In this document: positions 56,110 to 64,000 of the stretch, piece by piece | Layout of the letters: the number at the start of each line of letters is the position of its first letter | Position numbering within the stretch: the first letter of the stretch is position 1 | Assembly (NCBI RefSeq): GCF_000003195.3 | Contig: NC_012873.2 | Span: 7,525,894 to 7,589,893 of the forward strand | Origin: Sorghum bicolor | Lineage: Eukaryota > Streptophyta > Magnoliopsida > Poales > Poaceae | Length of the DNA: 64,000 nt | Direction of reading: 5' to 3' | Program-made: the position numbers and the translations under genes | The notes under the pieces: generated by a model | The model's database searches: none | Told to the model about the DNA's origin: nothing | What the model saw: the letters and a program-made list of their open reading frames with translations, nothing else

Positions 56110-56424
56110 TATGTATTATATAATATCAATTTTATGAATCTAAAACTAGAACATTGTTCATCTAAATTGAGAACATTTTTCTTACAAAGATGGAACATTT
56201 ATTCTCTGAATGTAGAACATTGTTTTTGCTCAGTAAAAGAAACTATTCTATCTTTATAAGATAAATGTTCGTTAATAAAATTTCATCTAAATATATACAT
56301 ATGAGATCTTGTTTAGAAGAATTTATTATAAGGAACATAATGGTGTAATCAGATTTTAATTTAGATATTTAGTTTAGAAGTTATGACTTTTTAAAATTTG
56401 TTGATAAAAGTAAAGAACATATGC
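55279..56424. repeat. AT-rich low-complexity and degenerate tandem-repeat region
   Basis: The stretch 55300-55700 is a T-rich, nearly purine-free tract on the plus strand. At 55728-55978 a unit of about 30-60 bp with GATGTTCTAT(A/G).TGTATTTAGTGATGTT recurs about six times, diverged. At 56066-56110 there is (TTTA)11. At 56145-56222 GAACATT recurs four times. No gene is seen. Confidence 0.7.
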
Positions 56425-56667
56425 GGCCTTGTTTAGTTCTAAAATTTTTGAAAAAATCGACACTGTAGCACTTTCGTTTGTATTTAACAAATATTGTTCA
56501 ATCATAGGCTAACTAGGCTCAAAAGATTCGTCTCGTCAAATCCAACCAAACTGTGCAATTAGTTTTTATTTTCGTCTATATTTAATACTCCATGCATACG
56601 TCTAAATATTCGATATGATAGAGAATCTGAAAAATTTTGCAAAATTTTTTAGGAACTAAACAAGGCC
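56425..56667. mobile_element. GGCCTTGTTTAGTTC MITE, copy 6
   Basis: The ends GGCCTTGTTTAGTTCTAAAA and AGGAACTAAACAAGGCC are a 15-bp near-perfect inverted repeat, with the family core in inverted orientation. Confidence 0.88.
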
Positions 56668-57148
56668 CGAATGGAGTGGGTTCTGCGGGATGGACAGCCT
56701 GTGCTATCTGTCTGCACGTGCGCTACTTCTATGAATACTGTCGACGAAAGCTAGTCGGCAGTCTACCCTGGGGTATACCCATGGTAGTAGTTTATCGGTA
56801 GACGGTGCGCAAGCTACGAACTCGATGGTGACGCAAGACACAGACAAGGTTTTTATCCAGGTTCGGCTGCCTTGTGGGCGTAATACCTACGTCCTGCGTC
56901 TGATTGTATTGGATTGTGTTGATAGAATAATGTGTCTATGACCTGTCCTCTAGGGGACCCCTACCCCTCCTTATATATCCTGAAGGGACAGAGTTACAAG
57001 CAAAGTATCCTATTTGGTACAATATCTTGTAGCCTTGCGGTGCACGCCGACCAGTCGTGCGCCGCACGTCTTCATCCTGTGGGCCGAGCCACCTCTGATG
57101 GTGCGGCCCATATAGGCACATGAGGGTATAGGGGTTTATACCCCCACA

Positions 57149-57660
57149 GCTAGTCCCCGAGCACCTTGTATTGTGATGTAACACGCCGTCTTGAGCTTCT
57201 TCGATCAGTGAGGCTTGACGTCTTCAATAAGTAGGAAAGTCGCCCAAACAGTTGCAACGGTATTTTGACCAACTCAAAAGACAGTTGATCAACATTGACA
57301 TCGAAGAAGCAGGTTGTTCGAAGAATGCATGGTGCTCTTAATTAAAAAAGATTTCTTTTCTGGTGAAGTGTGCCCACTTTACTTTTCTGAAAAGTATAGA
57401 CCTCAAAAAAGCAAGCATATTCACCGCAAGATGAAGTGTGCCCACTTAGTCCCCGAGCCTGGTAGTAGGTGACGTAGGCACGTGGTGTCAGGGTCTAAAA
57501 AGAAAATCATAGAAATTCTAAAACTGAGATGCATCGCCAGATGCATCGTAGCGATGTAGTCCCTGAGCTTGCTGGAAGGCGAAGTATGAGCCTTGTAGCA
57601 AGGTCTAAAAAATTGAATTTACCAGTCCCCGAGCATATCATGCTCGTCTGCAATTGAATA
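57149..57660. other. Internal non-coding part of the LTR element, low-coordinate side
   Basis: No ORF is seen. It carries dispersed AGTCCCCGAGC words that become a tandem array further on. Confidence 0.5.
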
Positions 57661-57667
57661 GACTAAT

Positions 57668-58060
57668 CGACCAGTCCCCGAGCATATAACGCTCGGTGGT
57701 CGGTACAGTCCCCGAATTATCAAATTGGTGGGCTGGTCGACCAGTCCTCGAGCGTATAGTGCTCGGTGGTCGGTGCAGTCCCCAAACTCTCAAATTGGTG
57801 AGCTGGTCGACCAGTCCCCGAGCGTATAGTGCTCGGTGGTCGACATAGTCCCCGAGCACGGCGTAGGGACCGGTGGACAAGTCCCCGAGCGTGGTTGGGA
57901 ACGTAAACGTGCTCGGTGGTCGGCACAGTCTTCGAGCACAGCATAGAGAGTAGTCGACAAGTCTCCGAGCGTGGTTGGGAACGTAAACGTGCTCGGTGGT
58001 CGGAGCAGTCCCCGGGCACAGCGTAGGGAATAGTCGACGAGTCCCCGAGCGTAGCTTGTC
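57668..58060. repeat. Tandem repeats with AGTCCCCGAGCGT core inside the LTR element
   Basis: There are two repeat series, three 70-bp units starting at 57668, 57738 and 57808 (CGACCAGTCC(C/T)CGAGC) and three 80-bp units starting at 57876, 57956 and 58036 (GAC(A/G)AGTC(C/T)CCGAGCGTRG). They share the GTGCTCGGTGGTCGG module. Confidence 0.85.
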
Positions 58061-58699
58061 GACTGGGCCAAACTTCTGAAAAATAAATATAAAGAATAGG
58101 TAGTACATGATGTATAAATAAACTTTAGATAAAAAATCAGCACTGAGATAAGTTTTAGATTTTTTATTATAAAATTAGCACGAGTAGTTAATTCATCCTA
58201 GAGCTTGTACCAGCTCTGGTCTAGCCAACAATCAGCATGAGATGCGGAACCTAGGCACGCGTAGAATTGTCAGCCACGTCAGAGAGCTACTGCCGACCAC
58301 CCGAAACACAGAGGGCGGATCTCGTGCACGTGTAGGGAGGAGTCGGAGACAGTACCGACTCTGGAAAGCTCGTGTAGGAGAAAAAAACTAGTCGGCTAAA
58401 AAAAGTTGTTTTAAGAAAATAATAATATTAAAAATATTATACCAAAAATAAATAAGATATTAGAAGTGTACTTATCTTTGGACGAAAGTCTGGTCGGTGA
58501 CGACAAAATGGTCTGGCCCTCGAGCTTTTGGACTTGTTGTCGTGACGGTGGTCGCGGTTGTCGTAGCGCCGTTCTTCGCGGCGATTATTATTGCGACTCG
58601 TGGTCAGAGCAAGTAGGCCAAACAACTTGGTTGATAACCTGACCAGGTCGATGTCGTCGATCTGCCTCTCTTTGTAGTAGAGACGCAGGTGACGCATCG

Positions 58700-58900
58700 T
58701 CGGCGTGGTCGGAGACGTTGGTGGAGTAGTCGGAGTCGTCGCCAGCGTGGTTAGAGCCGCCGCCGACGTCGATGAAGAGGTGGTTGGTGCAGATCGGATC
58801 TACACCTCCTCCGTGGTCGTGGCGGTGAAGCTGTTAAAGCTGACGATGAACGTGAAGCCGCCCGCCATGGCCGCGAAGTCGGGGATGATGGCCATCTTGT
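58700..58900 (-). pseudogene. Short gag-like ORF start of the LTR element
   Basis: On the minus strand, about 45 bases inside the high-coordinate LTR, an ATG opens MAIIPDFAAMAGGFTFIVSF and runs about 27 codons to a stop at about 58801-58803. The position fits a decayed gag. The protein itself is not recognisable. Confidence 0.4.
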
Positions 58901-60027
58901 TCGTCGGGAGAGCTGTACGCACACCCCCTACCTTGCGCGCCACTGTCGACGAAAGCTAGTCGGCAGTCTACCCTGGGGTATACCCACGGTAGTAGTTTAT
59001 CGGTAGACGGTGCGCAAGCTACGACTCGATGGTGACGCAAGACACAGACATGGTTTTTATCCAGGTTCGGCCGCCGTGTGGGCGTAATACCTACGTCCTG
59101 TGTCTGATTGTATTGGATTGTGTTGATAGAATAATGTGTCTATGACCTGTCCTCTAGGGGACCCCTGCCCCTTCTTAAATATCCTGAAGGGACAGAGTTA
59201 CAAGCAATATCTTGTAGCCTTGCGGTGCACGCCGACCAGTCGTGCGCCGCACGTCTTCATCCTGTGGGCCGAGCCACCTCTGATGGTGCGGCCCATATAG
59301 ACCTATAAAGGTATAGGGGTTTATACCCCACAGATACTGTCATCGGAAAATTAATATCCTATTACTCGTGCCCTTGCTCCATTTGGGCCGGAATTAATTG
59401 GGTGGGAAGTCATCGAATGGAACATTAGCGCCCCAGTATACTTGCATATATATGTATATGTTATAGAAACTGTAATCAAACCTGGCCCATTTCGTATAAA
59501 ATTACACCTTTTTGCCACATTTCAACATTCATATTTTGTTTCCGATCACTCGGCCACCAAACAGAAGTGAACACGTACCTGCGTGCACACATACAAGAAC
59601 CACCAAAGCTAGTACAGAACGAGGCAAATGCATTGCAAATTAGGAGGAAAAGAAATTTAGTTGTACTAAAATTTAGTCACTTAGGCTCCATTTGGGTGTT
59701 GCTTTTTTCTAAAACTGTAATATTACGAAACCAGAGTTTTAAAGACCGTAGGTATCATAGTATTTAGAAACCAATGAGTTTCTCTGTTTAAGGAAAGCCG
59801 TGAAGTGTTTGGCTACATAACACTGCGTAGCTTTTGAGAGTAGTTGGTTGTGTCTTTGCTGCTAAAAATAGCATGTATCTCTGTATGTACCTTACGAAAC
59901 CTTGCATGCAAACCATCGCAAACTCAATTGTTAATTTAATACCTTATATATCCCATTTCAACAAAGACCATATCTCTTTTCTGGATGGGATTTCCAAACA
60001 TTAATGTTGAGTAGACCAACCTACTAA

Positions 60028-60270
60028 GGCCTTGTTTACTTAGGAAATTTTTTGTAAAATTGCTACAGTAACTCTTTTGTTTGTATGTGACAAATATTGT
60101 CCAAACATAGACTAACTAGGCTCAAAAGATTTGTCTCGTAAATTTCGACCAAACTGTATAATTAGTTTTTATTTTCATCTATATTTAATACTCCATGCAT
60201 GTGTCTAAAGATTCGATGTGACGGAGAATCTTGAAAAATTTTACGTTTTGGTTTGGAAGTAAACCAGACC
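60028..60270. mobile_element. GGCCTTGTTTAGTTC MITE, copy 7, with TAA duplication
   Basis: The ends GGCCTTGTTTACTTAGG and GAAGTAAACCAGACC are flanked by TAA (60025-60027 and 60271-60273), a PIF/Harbinger-type 3-bp duplication. Confidence 0.88.
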
Positions 60271-60756
60271 TAATTCTGACATGCACAATAGCCGGCCAAA
60301 TCCACCCACCTCCGGGCAGCTCCAACAATTAACTCTTAAGCTAGCTTTAAATATTCTTTTTCATATTTTTAATAGAAGATAGAAAAAAGCTAGTTCTTGA
60401 TCAAGAGTTAAGTTCTTTCATATATTTCAACGTTATGTGAGAGTATCATATGAGACTATCCATATTAAAAGCTAATGTTAAAAGTTATCGTTATTAGAGA
60501 AGGAGGATGCCCTTATAAATGCTACCACATCCTTGCTGGACACTGTGTCATCCCGCTGCGGTTTCCCGAAATTGACCCTTTCTTTGGAGCAAAGGAAGGA
60601 TGCTCAGAGTAGAAGATTGTAGGGGCAAAACCGTCTTTTGCACGTCGAAGGCCACGGCTTTTGCTCTGACAGTGCTGTACTCCTGGTGCCTTGGCATGCC
60701 CGCTCCCAGTGTCCAATTGGAACTGCCACTACACTTGCAAGCGCAGCAGCAGAGTC

Positions 60757-60800
60757 TTCTCTCTTCTCTTCTCTTCTCTTCTCTTCTCTTCTCCTCTCCT
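60757..60800 (+). repeat. (CTCTT)n repeat in the ABCA-3 leader
   Basis: About eight pentamer units (CTCTT/TTCTC) form a pure pyrimidine run 50-90 bases before the ATG. CT-rich leaders are common in plants. Confidence 0.85.
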
Positions 60801-60850
60801 CGAGCTCTCCACTTCTCTCCAAGGGGAGGAGCCGGCCGAGCGGCGAGGCG

Positions 60851-63800
60851 ATGGGTGCCAACTACCTCGCGCAGACCAATGCACTCTTCAGGAAGAATCT
60901 CGTGATCCAGGTTACGCGTCCTCATCTCCTGATCACTCTTTCGTTTTTGTAGGAAATTTTTTCTTTGAGGTTTCCTTTGCCTCTGCCTGTGAATTCCGAG
61001 GAACTGAAGAATGCCGCTCTTCTGTTTTGGTCCCAAGATTCGATCTTCTTCTTGCCGGAGCGCATACGAAAAACCCCCAAATTCTCATTTCGCCTCGCTG
61101 CAAGCAAATCTATTGCTTTTCGCTGATGAATCCTGACATGTTGTGCCTACACTCTGAATCTGCAGAGACGCAACCACAGGTCGAATTGCTGCCTCATCTG
61201 CTTCCCACTCCTCATCTGCGTGCTGCTCGGAGGGGTGCAGTTGATCGTGGCGATAGCTTACTTCACTTCGTCGGCGCACAGGGCGCCCCGGACCGACTGC
61301 GGCTACTGCGCCACTAGCACGAACACCTCCAGCACGGACACGGTCGGAGGGCTCGTCTGCCCAACCCAATGCCCCCTGCCGATCGCGCCGAAATGGCCGC
61401 CGGTGCTGCAGCTGCCGCCGGCACCGGACGACTTGGATGATTTCGGTTCCTCGGCTGCGTCGACCAATCTCACGGCGGCCGATTCGATCACAAGGGCGAA
61501 AGCGGAACCCCCCGCGGCGACGTTCCTTGTCACTGGTACCAACCGGTCGTTTGCAGAAAGTATGCTCGCACATCTTGGGCTTGTTTAGTTGTACTTGTAC
61601 CCAAAATTCAAAAACTTTTTAAGATTCTTAGTCACATCGAATCTTGTGTACATATATAAAATATATAAAGCATTAAATATAGATAAAAAAATAACTAATT
61701 ACACAGTTTGTTATGAGATGAATCTTTGAGCCTAGTTAGTCTATGATTGGACATTAATTACCAAATACAAACGGAAGTGCTACAGTAGTCAAATTCAAAA
61801 AGTTTTTGAATCTAAACAAGGCCTTGATTTTTTTGCAGAAAAAATAAATGCTGTTGCAGGTTTGGAATGGATGGAGTTTCATGATTTCTGGTTCTTGCAG
61901 GGGTGATGAGTAACATGCTACCCAAGCATGATGATGAGTTGAAGTCTGCAGCTGACATCTCCACAATTGCCGATTTCGCACTGGTTGGTTTGGTTCCCTG
62001 AATTGAGCTTTGTGTGATGCTCGCTTGTTGAATTGAGCCATTGGTTTAACTTCCTGTTCCTGCGAAACATTTTCAGGGTACAGATGCAATGCACTTTATC
62101 TCTAATGGTGCTGAGGAACTTGGTTCCGATTTTGACCACCGGAACCACATTTTTTTCCTTCAGAGCAACTGCACTCCGAACGCAACACTTTCTTTTCCGG
62201 TCCAAGAAGGTCGCAGCAATTTCACCAAAGGTGAGATTATTAATGGCTGGCCAGGAGCTATGTAGAGAAGATGATTTAGTATTTTACAGAGTTGCATAAT
62301 TCTTTCTGATTTTTTAAGGAAAATAAAACTAATTTACAAAAAGAAAAGAAAAGGAAAATAGGTGTCTAGGAGTAAAATTTAGTGCATTATTATTACTATT
62401 TTTAGAATGGGATTTACCAGATATTTTTTCCCACAAATACTCGACGATTTGGTTGAGACATTATCAGACAGAGTACCTTTTCTGAAATATGACTAGACTA
62501 AGTCATTATGAAATAAGATGAACCTTATCAGCTATTCTTATCTGAAAAACTGGCCTGAATCAGATGCGGGATGTATTAAAGGATTATTTCTTTGGCGAGA
62601 GGATTCATCTGTCATTAACAGTGAATCGTACAGAGTTTATTACAAAGAGGATAAGCAAGCTAATCAAATTGCTTCAGGTTTTACCATTCTTCTCCTTGAC
62701 CATTTCCTTTTCCGCCTAATTGATAACTCTAATCAATTAATATTGTTCTGTTTACAGCATATGACCTCACAAGCTCAAACCTCAACAAGTTTAATTTGAT
62801 TGTCTCATACAACTCAACATACAAGGGTGCTACTCAATTGTCATTGTCGTTATCTTCACTTTCATTTTCACCAATCTTGCTTCGAGTTCCACGGTTACTG
62901 AATCTGGTAATTATTTCTTTCGACCCACCCACCCACCACTCAGCTCACCATTATATAAATTTCATAAGGAACTAGGATGTACTAGTTTAAACTTCCTTGC
63001 TTTCTATTTTATAGATTCTGCTATCTGTGACCACACCCCTCTTTAAAAAAACTATTACATTTTGAATGTTCTTTGGAAGTCAAAATCTTGTGCTACTAAA
63101 TGCCTTCGAGTTGAAAAAATTATTCACGCATTGTTTTACTTATTTTATGGTGCTCCTATGCAGGTCTCAAATGCATACCTTCAATTGAGGGGCAATGGTA
63201 CTAAGATGCAGTTTGAGTTTATTAAAGACATGCCTAGAGTTGCTCAACAAGAATTGCCTATTGATATATCTTTCTTAGTGGGAAAATTGGTTTTCGTATG
63301 GATGATAATGCTCCTTTTCCCTGTATGGTCCCCTTTACCGTAGACTGAACAGCATGTATTAGATTGGAACTTCTTTTCTTTCCTGATATATATAGACATT
63401 AATTAACTTTCATAATCAGATGTATACTTGCTACTATTGCAGGTCATCCTGAGCAATTTAGTCTATGAGAAGGAACATAAGCTAAGAACTATAATGAAGA
63501 TGCATGGCCTAGGAGATATGGCATATTGGATTATATCATACTGTTATTTTCTTCTTCTATCGCTACTGTATATGCTCTTCTTGGTGTTTTTTGGCTCTCT
63601 TTTTGGTAATTTCACAATTTGACAAGATGCACTCCGTTAATATTCAAATAAAAGGGTACATTTTAGAATTGTTAGTTATTTTTAAACGAACCGGCAGGAG
63701 AGCTGCTTGTTATATTAAAGAGGAGAAAAGCCCTGACAAACACTATACAGAGAATGGTTAGGGTTGTACAAATGGTTAATAGCACACTAGTTTTAGTTTT

Positions 63801-64000
63801 TTTTGTTTTCTTGTAATAATATCTGCTTTCGAAATGGTCGAGAATTATTTCGAATATGTTGAGCATGCATTAGGGACCACTTGTGCATTTCAAATAATGT
63901 GAATTACTTTGCTTTGGAAATAATACTTGTCTTTCTGTTGCCAGGCATAAAGTTATTTATATTGAGTGACTACAGGGTACAATTTGTGATTTACTTCACC
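60851..64000 (+). CDS. Half-size ABCA transporter, tandem copy 3 (partial, exons 1-9 visible)
   Basis: Exons: 60851-60910, 61166-61559, 61901-61983, 62077-62230, 62564-62677, 62758-62906, 63164-63322, 63443-63605, 63945 to window end. The visible 444 codons start [22 protein letters not shown]1 follows (NCCLICFPLLICVLLGGVQ), then a Cys-rich loop with TDCGYCATS and CPTQCPLPIAPKWPP. Next come [20 protein letters not shown] and the ABC2-type membrane block ([20 protein letters not shown]). The nucleotide-binding domain would lie outside the window. The frame is intact. Exon boundaries and phases equal those of copies 1 and 2. It is expected to be a lipid-type transporter like its sisters, with unknown substrate. 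Confidence 0.92.
61577..61823. mobile_element. GGCCTTGTTTAGTTC MITE, copy 8, in ABCA-3 intron 2
   Basis: The ends GGGCTTGTTTAGTTGTAC and TTGAATCTAAACAAGGCC are present, with the family core partly deleted (ACACAGTTTGTTATGAGATGA). It accounts for most of the intron (341 bp). Confidence 0.85.
63680..63800 (-). mobile_element. LINE 3' tail fragment in ABCA-3 intron 8
   Basis: On the minus strand TTAATATAACAAGCAGCTCT and CCTGCCGGTTCG resemble the conserved 3' end of plant LINEs. The fragment is short, without coding sequence. Confidence 0.5.

Larger units (their letters stand above)
56739..59332 (-). mobile_element. Non-autonomous LTR retrotransposon, 2.6 kb
   Basis: LTRs lie at 56739-57148 (410 bp) and 58944-59332 (389 bp), both TGTCGACGAAAG...CCCCACA. 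They are nearly identical except for one gap of about 19 bp (near 57000/59200) and scattered changes. The flanks AATAC (56734-56738) and GATAC (59333-59337) form a 4-of-5 target duplication. The minus strand is the sense strand. Next to the high-coordinate LTR is TGGCGCGCAAGGTAGGGG, a primer-binding-like site, and at the other end is the purine-rich GCTCGGGGACTAGC before the LTR. The internal 1.8 kb has no pol, only a short gag-like start and tandem repeats, so it would need proteins supplied in trans. Confidence 0.85.
59338..60850. other. Intergenic upstream of ABCA-3
   Basis: This includes MITE copy 7 (60028-60270) and, at the right, the promoter and leader of ABCA-3. No gene is seen. The leader contains a pyrimidine pentanucleotide repeat (listed separately). 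Confidence 0.5.

Noticed and set aside
57638..58143. Minus-strand frames of 99-156 codons
   Set aside because: They are translations of the 70/80-bp tandem repeats in the LTR element.

Overview
The window is plant nuclear DNA, almost certainly from a grass and most likely an Andropogoneae genome such as Sorghum. This is inferred from GC-rich first exons, GT-AG introns, a grass-type MITE load, and Sirevirus, Tat-lineage and solo-LTR remains. There is no bacterial organisation: genes are split into exons and separated by mobile DNA.

Region 1 (1-11107) is a retrotransposon nest. The 3' half of a Ty1/copia element of Sirevirus type (RT remnant, four purine tracts, 3' LTR 2048-4099) sits inside the pol gene of a Ty3/gypsy element of the Tat lineage. 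The gypsy element has two RNase H domains, an integrase, an antisense multi-exon plant-mobile-domain gene and a right LTR at 10399-11107. A solo LTR (2848-3307) with a perfect 5-bp target duplication is nested inside the copia LTR.

Region 2 (11108-31156) is the gene-bearing part. It holds a small protein with an arabinogalactan-peptide tail (minus), an unrecognised 172-aa protein (plus), a two-exon 61-aa homologue of the complex III assembly factor brawnin/UQCC6 (minus), an F-box gene (minus), a tRNA-Gly(GCC) (minus), a two-exon pollen-type Qa-SNARE syntaxin (minus) and a 15-exon UGT80-like glycosyltransferase (plus). Numerous MITEs (Tourist, Stowaway and hAT types) fill the gaps. The F-box gene has an inverted copy of its own 5' coding region directly behind its stop codon and ahead of a poly(A) signal.

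Region 3 (31157-64000) has a small conserved plant protein, a 1.56-kb hAT-like element, a near-perfect 61-bp-arm hairpin and a LINE remnant. These are followed by a tandem array of three half-size ABCA transporter genes on the plus strand. Two are complete (36300-42421, 953 aa; 43185-53673, 938 aa), each with 18 exons, and the third runs off the end (60851 onward, exons 1-9 visible). Exon lengths are nearly identical between copies except in the first extracytoplasmic loop and the C-terminus. Intron 1 of the middle copy carries an uninterrupted (TTC)86 tract. Between copies two and three lies a 2.6-kb non-autonomous LTR element (56739-59332) of the same family as the solo LTR in region 1.

Functionally the genes do not form a pathway. 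The clear local relationship is the ABCA tandem duplication. Everything else is ordinary interspersed plant genes in a repeat-rich background. Exon boundaries were set by hand from splice consensus, reading-frame continuity and comparison among the three ABCA copies.
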